Source of the DNA: CAYMRB01 sp964392615
GTDB lineage: Bacteria; Planctomycetota; UBA8108
Length of the DNA stretch: 23,225 nucleotides
Assembly (NCBI GenBank): GCA_964392615.1
Contig: CAYMRB010000113.1
Span: forward strand, 1-23,225
Direction of reading: 5' to 3'
Position numbers and translations under genes: made by a program. This document shows, one piece after another, positions 15,885 to 23,225 of this stretch (position 1 is the first letter of the stretch; each line of letters starts with the position of its first letter). The notes under the pieces were generated by a model. The model made no database searches, was not told the DNA's origin, and saw nothing but the letters and a program-made list of their open reading frames with translations.

Positions 15885-16511
15885 ATGACCAAGGAACAAG
15901 AACACCTCGCGGCTGCGAGCCTGACCGCTGCCCCCGCAGCGGGCGAGGACGAGAAGAAGCTCCTGGCGACCCTGCGCCCGAACCTCAAGGAGAAGGTCGA
16001 CGCATGCCGCAAGCTCGGCGTCGTCGGCTCGAAGCAATCCGTCCCGGTGCTCGCCGCGCTCTTGGGCGACGAGAAGCTGTCGCACATGGCCCGCTACGCG
16101 ATGGAGCCGAACCCCGATCCCTCTGTGGACGACGCCCTGCGCGCCGCCATCGGCAGGGTGAAGGGGCGACAGCTCGTCGGCGTCGTCGCGAGCATCGGCG
16201 TGCGGCGAGACGAGAAGGCCGTCGGCGCGCTCTCGGGCCTGCTACACCATGACGACCCGGACGTCGTGCGCGTCGCGGCGGGATCGCTGGGACGCATCGC
16301 GACCCCCGACGCGATTCGCGCGGTGACGCAGAGGCTGCCGAGCGCTCCCGCGAACGTGCGAGCTGCCGTCGCCGATGCCTGCCTCGCCTGCGCCGAGAAG
16401 CAGGCCAAGGCTGACAACAAGCAGCGTGCCAAGCGCATCTACGCGCTCGTCGCCAAGGCCGATCTTCCCGCGCACGTGATCGCCGCTGCGAAGCGCGGCG
16501 CCGGAAGCTAG
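15885..16511 (+). CDS. Short HEAT-repeat protein
   Basis: A 208-residue alpha-helical protein with HEAT-type repeats: KLGVVGSKQSVPVLAALLGDEKLSHMARYAM (43-73), VASIGVRRDEKAVGALSGLLHHDDPDVVRVAAGSLGRIATPDAI (about 101-144), then LPSAPANVRAAVADACLACAE. The start at 15885 follows the oxidoreductase stop by 31 bases; no ribosome binding site is seen. There is no signal peptide, although exported planctomycete relatives are common. In my recollection related proteins next to Gfo/Idh/MocA genes usually continue well past the final KADLPAHVIAAAKRG segment with further repeats or a DUF1080 or heme domain. Here the chain stops right there, so it may be a truncated remnant. I found no continuation in other frames downstream. 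A scaffold role for its neighbours is inference. Confidence 0.8.
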   Translation: MTKEQEHLAAASLTAAPAAGEDEKKLLATLRPNLKEKVDACRKLGVVGSKQSVPVLAALLGDEKLSHMARYAMEPNPDPSVDDALRAAIGRVKGRQLVGVVASIGVRRDEKAVGALSGLLHHDDPDVVRVAAGSLGRIATPDAIRAVTQRLPSAPANVRAAVADACLACAEKQAKADNKQRAKRIYALVAKADLPAHVIAAAKRGAGS

Positions 16512-16547
16512 CGGTCCAGCACTCCGAAGAAGGAAGGGCCGCGGCCT

Positions 16548-16574
16548 CCGCCGATCGATGGTCGCGATCGGCGG
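16548..16574 (+). terminator. Hairpin after the HEAT-repeat gene
   Basis: CCGCCGATCG (16548-16557) and CGATCGGCGG (16565-16574) form a perfect 10-base-pair stem with a 7-base loop, 36 bases after the HEAT-repeat stop. No T-run follows. It could end or attenuate the oxidoreductase-HEAT transcript before the glycoside hydrolase gene. A smaller palindrome, CTCGAG-ACT-CTCGAG, lies further on before 16640. Confidence 0.5.
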
Positions 16575-16657
16575 GGTCCGCTCCCTCGACGCTCCGTTCG
16601 ACGGACTGTCGAGCCCCTCGAGACTCTCGAGCACCGCGAAATGCGGAAGGAATCGTC

Positions 16658-19600
16658 ATGCCTGCGCCATCGCCGAGTCGCCAGAACGACCGACTTGCTC
16701 TACTCGCATGCGTGTTCGCGTGCGTCGTCGGGGTCTGCGCGTCACCCACGTCCCGTGCCGCGACGTCGCGCGACGTCCTCAAGATCTTCGCCGACCCGCC
16801 GCGAGAATTCGCGAGCGGGCCGCTATGGGTCTGGAACGATCGGCTCACCGAGGAGCAGATCCGCAGCACGATGCGCGACTTCGCCGGCCAGAAGGTCATG
16901 CAGGTCTTCGTCCACCCGCGTCCCGGCCTGATGACGCCCTACCTCTCCGACGAGTGGTTCCGCCTGTGGAAGACGGCACTCGACGAGGCGCGTCGTCTGG
17001 ACATGAACGTCTGGATCTACGACGAGAACTCCTATCCGTCGGGTTTCGCCGGAGGATTCGTCCCCGACGCGATGCCGGAGTCGCGGGGGCGGGGATTGGC
17101 GCTCGAGGAGAAGAGCGCGCCGCCGGCGTGGAGCGACGATCTCGCCGGCGTCTACCGCGTCGACGGCGGTGCGTACGAGAACGTCACCGCGGACGCGAAG
17201 AGCGGCAAGTCGCTGGCGGCGGGTCGCTATGTCGTCGCGCGCGTCGTGCGTTCGGGAACGTCGCCCTGGTTCGGCGGCAAGAGCTACGTCGATCTGCTGC
17301 GCCCGGGAGTGACGGAGAAGTTCCTCGAGATCACGCTCGGCGCCTATCAGCGCGAAGTCGGTGACGAGTTCGGCAAGCGCATTCCCGGCATCTTCACGGA
17401 CGAGCCGCACCTTCGCCCCGCGCGCGGCATGCCGTGGTCCGACGGCTTGCCGGCCGCCTTCCGGGAACGCTGGGGCTACAGTTTGCTCGACCACCTGCCG
17501 AGCCTGACGCGGCCGACGGGCGAGTGGAAACGCGTCCGTCACGACTACTACCAGCTGCTCCTCGAGCTATTCGTCGAGCGCTGGGGCAAGCCCTACTACG
17601 AGGCCTGCGAGAAGCTCGGCCTCGAGTTCACGGGGCACTACTGGGAACACGAGTGGCCGCGCTGCGTGCTAGTGCCGGACAACATGGCGGCGTACGCCTG
17701 GCATCAGCGTCCGGCCATCGACACGCTGATGAACCGGTACGACGAGGGGCCGCACGCGCAGTTCGGCAACGCCCGCGCCGTTCGCGAGCTCTCGAGCGTC
17801 GCGAACCAGCTCAACCGCAAGCGCACGCTGTGCGAGGCCTACGGTGCGGCCGGGTGGGAGCTGCGCTTCGAGGACATGAAGCGCATCACCGATTGGCTCT
17901 TCGTGCTCGGCGTCAACACAATGAACGAGCACCTGTCGTACGTCACGCTGCGCGGCGCCCGCAAGAGGGACCATCCGCAGTCGTTCTCGTATCACGCGCC
18001 GTGGTGGAACGACTACCACGCTCGTACGACGTACACGACGCGACTGGCGGCGGCGTTGTCGTCCGGCCTCCAGGTCCAGCAGTTCCTGCTCGTCGAGCCG
18101 ACGACGACCGCGTGGTTCTACCAGGCGGATTCGAAACACGCGAAGCACCTCGAGAAGATCGGCACGACCTTCCAGGAGCTCGTGATGCGTCTCGAGATGG
18201 CGCAGGTCGAGTACGACCTCGGCAGCGAGGACATCATCGCCCGACACGGGTCGTATCGCGTCCGGCGACTGAAGGTCGGCAAGCGCGCGTATCGCGCCGT
18301 CGTCCTGCCGCCCATGATGGAGACGATCAGCAAGAAGACAGCCGAGCTTCTCGAGGAGCTCTCGATGTCGGGCGGCACGGTCATCTACTGCGGCGCCGAG
18401 CCTCCCGCCCTCATCGACGGACGCCCGCAGCGCACCGAGGACGACGCGGATCCGTCGACGCCCGCGCCGGTTCCGTTCGGCTGGAAGCACGTCAGCCCGG
18501 AGGATCTGCCAGCGTACCTCGACGGCCTGACGTCCGACGGCTTCGCTGTGCGGCGCGCGGAGGGCGATCAGGGCATTCTGTTCCACCACCGGCGCAAGCT
18601 TGCTGATGGCGAGATCGTCTTCCTCGCGAACACGAGCGACAAGGCGCCCGCACGCGGCACGATCGCGTCGACGGCGCGTGGAGCGGAGCGGTGGAACCTC
18701 GAGACCGGACACGCGGAACCGGTCGCGTTCCGCATCGCGGGAGGCGGCGTCGAGCTGCCCTTCGATCTTCCGCCGTGCGGCAGCCTTCTCGTGTTCCTGT
18801 CGTGGGAGCCGCGCGAGCCGGCGGCGGTCCGCGAGACGACGATGCGGGCGATTCCATCGTCCGACTCACCCACCGTGCGAAGGCTCGCCCCGAACGTGCT
18901 GACGCTCGATTTCGTCGACGTGACCGCCGGCGGCGAGACGCGCACGAACGAGTACGTCTACCGCGCGGGACAGTTCGCGTTCACGAAGAACGGCATGGCG
19001 CGAAACCCGTGGGACAGCGCGGTGCAGTTCCGCGACGAGCTCATCACGCGGAAGTTCCCCGCCGACAGCGGCGCGAAGGTCGCGTATCGCTTCACGATCG
19101 AGGGAAAGATCCCCGAGAGCATCGCGGTCGTCGTCGAGAGGCCCGACCTCTGGAAGGTCCGGCTGAACGGCAAGCTGCTGCCCGCGTGGGACAAAGGGAA
19201 AGGCGATTGGTGGCTCGACCGTTCGTTCGGCAAGCTCGACGTCCGCGCGACGGCGAAGGTCGGCGAGAACGTCCTCGAGCTCACCGCCACGCCGTTCAGC
19301 ATCTACCACGAGATCGAATCGGCGTACGTGGTCGGCGACTTCGGCGTCAAGCCGGTCGGTTCCGGCTTCGCGATCGTGCCGGCGTCGACCTCGTCGCTGA
19401 AGCTCGGCCCGTGGAAGAGCCAGCACCTGCCGCTCTACGGTGGCGGAGTCGGCTACACCCAGACGTTCGATCTGCCCGCCCTGGCCGGCAGCTACCGCGT
19501 CCGGTTGCCGGCATGGCATGGCAGCGTGGCGCGAGTCGTCGTGAACGGCAAGAACGCCGGCGTGATCGAGACGCCGCCGTACGAGCGCGACGTCACCGCT

Positions 19601-19816
19601 CACCTGAAGACGGGCACGAACACGATCGAGGTCGTCGTCATCGGCACGCTGAAGAACACGCTGGGCCCCCACCACGGCAATCCGGGGCGCGGCGCCGCGT
19701 GGCCGAACATGTTCCACCGCGCGCCGCGGGACGGACGACCGGCGGGAAGCGCATACGACACGATCGGCTACGGCCTGTTCGCACCGTTCGTGCTGGAGGA
19801 GACGCGACCGCGGTAG
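16658..19816 (+). CDS. GH106-like glycoside hydrolase, exported
   Basis: A 1052-residue enzyme with an N-terminal hydrophobic signal (about 12-34) and AAGGAA five bases before the ATG. The N-terminal half resembles GH106 alpha-L-rhamnosidases and relatives: GPLWVWNDRLTEEQI (54-68), VFVHPRPGLMTPYLSDEWF (83-101), NVWIYDENSYPSGFAGG (117-133), GIFTDEP (244-250), TGHYWEHEW (325-333), RTLCEAYGAAGWE (389-401) and GVNTMNEHLSY (418-428). Acidic residues in FTDEP, CEAYG and NEHLSY are candidates for catalysis. A glutamine-amidotransferase-like segment (AYRAVVLPPMMETI...GGTVIYCG) and C-terminal beta-sandwich, sugar-binding-like parts follow (VRLPAWHGSVARVVVNGKNAG). The expected job is cleavage of a deoxysugar or related residue from a complex polysaccharide. 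The rhamnose specificity is not proven; a related uncharacterised family is possible. It lies within the Gfo/Idh/MocA-HEAT cluster. Confidence 0.8.
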   Translation: MPAPSPSRQNDRLALLACVFACVVGVCASPTSRAATSRDVLKIFADPPREFASGPLWVWNDRLTEEQIRSTMRDFAGQKVMQVFVHPRPGLMTPYLSDEWFRLWKTALDEARRLDMNVWIYDENSYPSGFAGGFVPDAMPESRGRGLALEEKSAPPAWSDDLAGVYRVDGGAYENVTADAKSGKSLAAGRYVVARVVRSGTSPWFGGKSYVDLLRPGVTEKFLEITLGAYQREVGDEFGKRIPGIFTDEPHLRPARGMPWSDGLPAAFRERWGYSLLDHLPSLTRPTGEWKRVRHDYYQLLLELFVERWGKPYYEACEKLGLEFTGHYWEHEWPRCVLVPDNMAAYAWHQRPAIDTLMNRYDEGPHAQFGNARAVRELSSVANQLNRKRTLCEAYGAAGWELRFEDMKRITDWLFVLGVNTMNEHLSYVTLRGARKRDHPQSFSYHAPWWNDYHARTTYTTRLAAALSSGLQVQQFLLVEPTTTAWFYQADSKHAKHLEKIGTTFQELVMRLEMAQVEYDLGSEDIIARHGSYRVRRLKVGKRAYRAVVLPPMMETISKKTAELLEELSMSGGTVIYCGAEPPALIDGRPQRTEDDADPSTPAPVPFGWKHVSPEDLPAYLDGLTSDGFAVRRAEGDQGILFHHRRKLADGEIVFLANTSDKAPARGTIASTARGAERWNLETGHAEPVAFRIAGGGVELPFDLPPCGSLLVFLSWEPREPAAVRETTMRAIPSSDSPTVRRLAPNVLTLDFVDVTAGGETRTNEYVYRAGQFAFTKNGMARNPWDSAVQFRDELITRKFPADSGAKVAYRFTIEGKIPESIAVVVERPDLWKVRLNGKLLPAWDKGKGDWWLDRSFGKLDVRATAKVGENVLELTATPFSIYHEIESAYVVGDFGVKPVGSGFAIVPASTSSLKLGPWKSQHLPLYGGGVGYTQTFDLPALAGSYRVRLPAWHGSVARVVVNGKNAGVIETPPYERDVTAHLKTGTNTIEVVVIGTLKNTLGPHHGNPGRGAAWPNMFHRAPRDGRPAGSAYDTIGYGLFAPFVLEETRPR

Positions 19817-19888
19817 CCCGCTCCCTTGGCACTTGGCGTTCGCCCGCGTTTCTACGAGTCTTCAGGCCATGGAGAGAGGTTCATCGAC

Positions 19889-20116
19889 ATGACACGTTCC
19901 ATCTCCGGTGCGGCCGCAGGTCTCGTCTTGGGAGTCCTGCTGGTAGCCGTTCTCGAAGCAAACGGGGTGTTCTCCGGACACATCTCGGATCAGCACCGGA
20001 ACATCGTGCTGATCGCGGCCTCGCTGTCGATCCTGGGCGCCATCATCGGCGGGACAGGAGACATCGTCGCGGCCATCGAGCGGAGCCGACCGCCGGCGGG
20101 GTCCGAAACGAAGTAG
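19889..20116 (+). CDS. Small two-helix membrane protein
   Basis: A 75-residue protein: a first hydrophobic segment at about 5-25 (ISGAAAGLVLGVLLVAVLEA), a short polar loop (SGHISDQHRN), a second at about 38-60 (IVLIAASLSILGAIIGGTGD), and a charged tail. GAGAGAGG about 9 bases before the ATG at 19889 supports this start over an in-frame upstream one at 19826. I do not recognise a family. It lies 72 bases after the glycoside hydrolase gene and converges on the DinB gene with a 13-base gap. It may be a small inner-membrane protein carried at the end of the cluster. Confidence 0.65.
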   Translation: MTRSISGAAAGLVLGVLLVAVLEANGVFSGHISDQHRNIVLIAASLSILGAIIGGTGDIVAAIERSRPPAGSETK

Positions 20117-20129
20117 CCCCACGAGGCCG

Positions 20130-20672
20130 TCACCACGTCGGCGGCGCCGGCTGGTTGCTCTTCGTGCCGAGCCAGTCGACGCCGATGTCAGCGCGGCGAC
20201 GCAGCAGCAACATCAGCTGACCGGCGTGGTGCTGCACGTGACGCAGGTTGTTGAGCAGAAACTCGCCGACGTTCAGCTCGTACCACCAGAATCCGCAGCG
20301 CTCGAGAACGCGCTCGTCGGAGAGCGCCGCGAAAACCTCGTCGCACTTCTGCAGGCAGTGGTCTGCGTGTTCGAGCAGCTGCTCTTTCGTGAACGAATAC
20401 TCCGGCGTCGTCACGATGCCGGCGAAGTCCTGGTAGTCGCCCGGCAGGAAGTGGGCCTTGTCGACGTGGAACTCCCGCGCCTGAAACGCCTCTTCGTTCT
20501 CCGACAGGTACAGGTCGGTGAAGAAGAGCGTGTGGTAGGCCAGGTGCCAGAACGGTGACCCGTCGGAGCGGTCGTCCCACAGATCGTCCGGACAGGACTC
20601 GATCGCCTGTCGCGCCATCTGGATGGCCGCCGCGAACTGCCGACCGATCAATGCTTGCCAGAGGTTGTCCAT
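20130..20672 (-). CDS. DinB-family protein
   Basis: A 180-residue four-helix-bundle protein of the DinB/YfiT superfamily. The likely metal-binding histidines are in FWHLAYH (His43/His47) and RHVQHHAGQL (His145, His148, His149); the second matches the family's typical HxxHHxxQ helix. Family members include thiol-dependent transferases and hydrolases, but many have no known substrate, and I cannot assign one here. AAGGAGG about 9 bases upstream of the ATG is an excellent ribosome binding site. It has no signal peptide, so it is cytoplasmic. It follows the second HzsA-related gene on the same strand after 176 bases containing hairpins, so it probably has its own promoter. Confidence 0.9.
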   Translation of the reverse strand: MDNLWQALIGRQFAAAIQMARQAIESCPDDLWDDRSDGSPFWHLAYHTLFFTDLYLSENEEAFQAREFHVDKAHFLPGDYQDFAGIVTTPEYSFTKEQLLEHADHCLQKCDEVFAALSDERVLERCGFWWYELNVGEFLLNNLRHVQHHAGQLMLLLRRRADIGVDWLGTKSNQPAPPTW

Positions 20673-20748
20673 CGCCCGTGTCCTCCTTCACAGCCCGCCG
20701 AAAAGGCGATTCGGCGCGATGGCGGTCGTTTCGGCCGGGCTCTTCGTT

Positions 20749-20788
20749 GCCAGAACTCGACAATGCACCACATTGCCTCCGTTCTGGC
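20749..20788. repeat. Nested inverted repeat between DinB and HzsA-related genes
   Basis: GCCAGAAC (20749-20756) and GTTCTGGC (20781-20788) are perfect complements; nested within are CAATG (20761-20765) and CATTG (20771-20775). It lies 76 bases upstream of the DinB start and 60 bases beyond the HzsA-related stop, so it may act as an operator for the first or a transcript end for the second. A smaller stem, AGCCC/GGGCT at 20828-20846, lies immediately after the HzsA-related stop. No T-runs are present. Confidence 0.45.
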
Positions 20789-20848
20789 GCCTCGATACCG
20801 ACCGAAATGCCTCGCCCTCGCGCTCGAAGCCCTTGTTCAACGGGCTGT

Positions 20849-23221
20849 TCACCGGTGAATCACCGAGTAGCTCCGCGTCGGCTGCCCCATGTAGATCAAG
20901 TCCGCCGCCGTCGGCAACGCGCGATGCGGCGGCTTGCGAAACGCCGCGGGAAACGCTCGAGCCGGCGGGGCGACCGTCTTGCGCTCGTGGCAGCCGATGC
21001 ACGTTCGTCGTTCTCCCGGTCGTACCGAGTTGAACGCGGTCTCGTGAACGATGACCGACTCGTCCTCGTCGAGCAAGTTGAAGTGGATCGGCGTGTCGGC
21101 CGGCACCTCGACCTGGAACGATCCGTCCGCCTCGATCGGCACCGTCGCGAGCACGCGCGTACGGAATCCGCCGTTCGCGTTCATCGACGTATTGAGGCGC
21201 TCGGCCGCGAGGACTCGGACCCACCGCACCCGCGAGCGGTCGAATTCCAGATCGCTGTCGAACACGGACACCACGGCGATCGTTCCCGTCGCGACCGAGC
21301 GCTCGTCTTCGGGCGCGATGTCCGCATCTGCGTCGACACGGCGCTCGACGCTCGGCAGTGGCCGCTTCGCGTGCGGCCACGGCGCCAGTGGAATCGCGTC
21401 GACATCGCTGTGTTGCGGATCGTCGTAGACCGGCGTCTTCACACCGGTCTCGAGATCGAGCAACCAGATGCCGTACGCATGCCCGCCGAGACGGTGCCAC
21501 GGCGCGTGCGAGACCAGCGCGAGACTCCCGCCCACCGGGTACGGGCTCGTGTAGCGCCCGATCGGGTTGAGGTCATCGTGATTGTGGATGTAGACCTCCT
21601 CGCCGCCGGCGAGGTTGACGACCTCGGGGAACACGGGCACCTCGCAGTCGAGCGGATCGAGGCGCGGGTCCACCACCGTCAAGCCGGCCGGCGTCACACA
21701 GACGTACCGTCCATCATCGAGCTCGCGCGTCTGGCTGACGCTGACGCCGAGATGGTCGTCGCTGCGCAACAGCGACGGCGACTGGAACTGGTCGCTGTCC
21801 GGCAGCTCGCGCACCGGCACGTAGAAGCCGCCGCGCTGCGTGCCGTAGACGTGACTGTCGACACCGCCGTCCGGATGCGCCGCTCGCAGCTGAGTCTCGA
21901 TGCGGGCGATGGCCCCCTGCCCCTTCGAGAACACGCCGCCGCTGCCGTCCTGTCCGTAGAAGCGATAGCTCGAGTAGAGGATTCTCCCGTCTCGCACCGC
22001 CAGCGGTCCGTAGTCCTGATTCGGATTGAACGTGATCTGACGCGGCGCGCCACCGCGGGGGTCGACGACGTAGATGCTGCGCGTCCGCTCCTGGTGGTAG
22101 TACTCGAGCGTGCCGTCACGATCCGATGAGAACGCGATCCGGCCGTCGGCCAGGTAGCACGGATCGACGTCGTTCGCCGCACCGTCGGTCACCTGACGCC
22201 GCTGTGCCGTCTCGACGTCGATTTCCCAGATGTGGAACGGCTCGCCCGCGCGCTGCCGCATGCCGACCACGAGGCGCTTGCCGTCCGGCGAGACCTCCGG
22301 CCCCTGGACGAGGCCGCCGTCATCCAGCTGCGTCACGTTGCGCAGCTCGCCGGTCGGCGCCGGCGGCGACAGCACGAAGAGGTTCTCCCCCCACGCGTAC
22401 CACGGCGTCTTCGGAAAGAAGTACGAGTCGCGAAAGCCGAGGTTCGACTCGGTGCGGCTCTTCGTCTTGACGAACGCGATCGCCGGCACGTGCCACAGAT
22501 CATCGAGAGTCGGAACCCGCTCGTCTCGCGCGTTGCGAAGCGCGTTCGTCGCCGCGCGCCGAACGTAGAGTGCGGGATCGCTGCTCGCAACTCGCTCGAG
22601 GATCGCCCGCGCCGACTCCCCTCGCTGCGCGAGCCCGCGCACCGCGCCGTATCGAACCAGGTGCTGCTCGCTCGTCAGCGCCCGCTGCAACACGTTCGCC
22701 GCATCTGCCACCTCGCCATCGAGCCGACCGATCGACTCCATCGCCGCTCGCGCCACGCGGAGATTCGGAATGTCCGGCGTCGCGAAGATCGTCCGCACCT
22801 GACCGCGCCGGACGCGATGAAAGATCGGACGGTAGCCCTTGCCGTGACGACGGGCGAGCTCCCAGTACTTCCGCGGCTCACCCGCCAAACGCGACGCGAG
22901 CGCCGGCAGTGACCGCGCGTCGCCGATCGCGCCGATCGCCATCGCGGCCCAATACGCCGCGACCTGATCGCCGGACGACACGAGCTCCTCGAGCTTCTCG
23001 CGCAGCGCCGGCACGGGCTTCTCCGCGAGCGCCCACGCGACGAGCGCGCGCGTGCGATGGTCGTCGAGCCCCGCACGCAACGGTGCGGCAGCCGGCTCGC
23101 CGGCGGACGCGAGCGCCAAGGCGCGCTCCGGCGTTCGCTCGCGACGCAGGACGTCGAGGAGGTCGGAGGGGGTCGGGGTCGGGGTCGGCCTCGGCTTCCC
23201 CCTCTCTCGCATCTCGATCAC
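20849..23221 (-). CDS. HzsA-related protein with HEAT repeats, one heme motif, 5' end probably beyond window
   Basis: At least 790 residues. The frame stays open to the window edge, and the visible N terminus is a Pro-Thr linker (RPTPTPTP) without a signal peptide, so the true start is probably outside; the ATG at 23221 is provisional. Residues about 20-245 are HEAT-like (WAAMAIGAIGDARSLPALAS; YGAVRGLAQRGESARAIL). A TolB/PD40-type propeller follows (about 250-640; PEVSPDGKRLVVGMRQRAG, DPCYLADGRIAFSSDRDGT, DGRILYSSYRFYG). The C-terminal region (TVPIEADGSFQVEVPADTPIHFNLLDE, GERRTCIGCHE) parallels the HzsA-like protein at 7936-10290. It has a single CxxCH (741-745) and ends about 45 residues later, so the second heme domain seen in that paralogue is missing. 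It is probably exported and redox-linked; the substrate is unknown. Confidence 0.85.
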   Translation of the reverse strand: MIEMRERGKPRPTPTPTPSDLLDVLRRERTPERALALASAGEPAAAPLRAGLDDHRTRALVAWALAEKPVPALREKLEELVSSGDQVAAYWAAMAIGAIGDARSLPALASRLAGEPRKYWELARRHGKGYRPIFHRVRRGQVRTIFATPDIPNLRVARAAMESIGRLDGEVADAANVLQRALTSEQHLVRYGAVRGLAQRGESARAILERVASSDPALYVRRAATNALRNARDERVPTLDDLWHVPAIAFVKTKSRTESNLGFRDSYFFPKTPWYAWGENLFVLSPPAPTGELRNVTQLDDGGLVQGPEVSPDGKRLVVGMRQRAGEPFHIWEIDVETAQRRQVTDGAANDVDPCYLADGRIAFSSDRDGTLEYYHQERTRSIYVVDPRGGAPRQITFNPNQDYGPLAVRDGRILYSSYRFYGQDGSGGVFSKGQGAIARIETQLRAAHPDGGVDSHVYGTQRGGFYVPVRELPDSDQFQSPSLLRSDDHLGVSVSQTRELDDGRYVCVTPAGLTVVDPRLDPLDCEVPVFPEVVNLAGGEEVYIHNHDDLNPIGRYTSPYPVGGSLALVSHAPWHRLGGHAYGIWLLDLETGVKTPVYDDPQHSDVDAIPLAPWPHAKRPLPSVERRVDADADIAPEDERSVATGTIAVVSVFDSDLEFDRSRVRWVRVLAAERLNTSMNANGGFRTRVLATVPIEADGSFQVEVPADTPIHFNLLDEDESVIVHETAFNSVRPGERRTCIGCHERKTVAPPARAFPAAFRKPPHRALPTAADLIYMGQPTRSYSVIHR
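23169..23186. repeat. GGGGTC hexamer repeat
   Basis: Three perfect tandem copies of GGGGTC lie within the HzsA-related gene and encode the Pro-Thr repeat on the minus strand. The plus strand carries several G-runs and could form a quadruplex. Copy number at such hexamers can vary without breaking the frame. Confidence 0.7.
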
Positions 23222-23225
23222 GCGC

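Noticed and set aside
23160..23195. Short tandem repeats as a CRISPR array
   Set aside because: The repeats are uninterrupted hexamers with no spacers and encode a Pro-Thr linker.

Overview
The window is GC-rich chromosomal DNA from a bacterium, most probably a planctomycete or close PVC relative. The case rests on gene content: the DUF1549/DUF1553 - DUF1501 - PPC-domain trio, two proteins related to the hydrazine synthase alpha subunit (HzsA), a Tat-exported Gfo/Idh/MocA oxidoreductase next to a HEAT-repeat protein, and many exported proteins with c-type heme motifs. Shine-Dalgarno sequences are present for some genes and absent for others. I see no tRNA, rRNA, CRISPR array, transposase or phage gene.

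Layout. 124-633 (+) is a pentapeptide-repeat protein. 815-6394 (+) is a three-gene operon: DUF1549/DUF1553, DUF1501, and a large PPC-domain protein, with the last two overlapping by 4 bases. It converges, with a 39-base tail overlap, on a minus-strand pair (10290 down to 6356): an HzsA-like diheme beta-propeller protein followed by a sialate O-acetylesterase-type SGNH hydrolase. At 10291-10646 is a divergent control region: an AT-rich core flanked by an inverted repeat that puts the same sequence into both leaders about 100 nt before each start codon. The divergent partner (10647-13103, +) is a secreted 818-residue protein of unknown family containing an internal duplication.

13268-14257 (-) encodes a protein with every hallmark of a eukaryotic-type class I protein arginine methyltransferase (PRMT); it is the most unusual gene here. 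Divergent from it is a plus-strand carbohydrate-type cluster: a Tat-exported Gfo/Idh/MocA oxidoreductase broken by a one-base frameshift near 14958, a short HEAT-repeat protein, a 1052-residue GH106-like glycoside hydrolase, and a 75-residue two-helix membrane protein. The window closes with a minus-strand DinB-family protein and a second HzsA-related protein (HEAT repeats, propeller, one heme motif) whose 5' end probably lies beyond the window.

How it fits together. Most products are predicted to be exported and look like glycan or redox-associated envelope machinery: esterase, GH106-like enzyme, oxidoreductase and heme-carrying propeller proteins. The PRMT and DinB proteins lack export signals and are probably cytoplasmic. 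Functional links between the blocks are inferred from proximity only.
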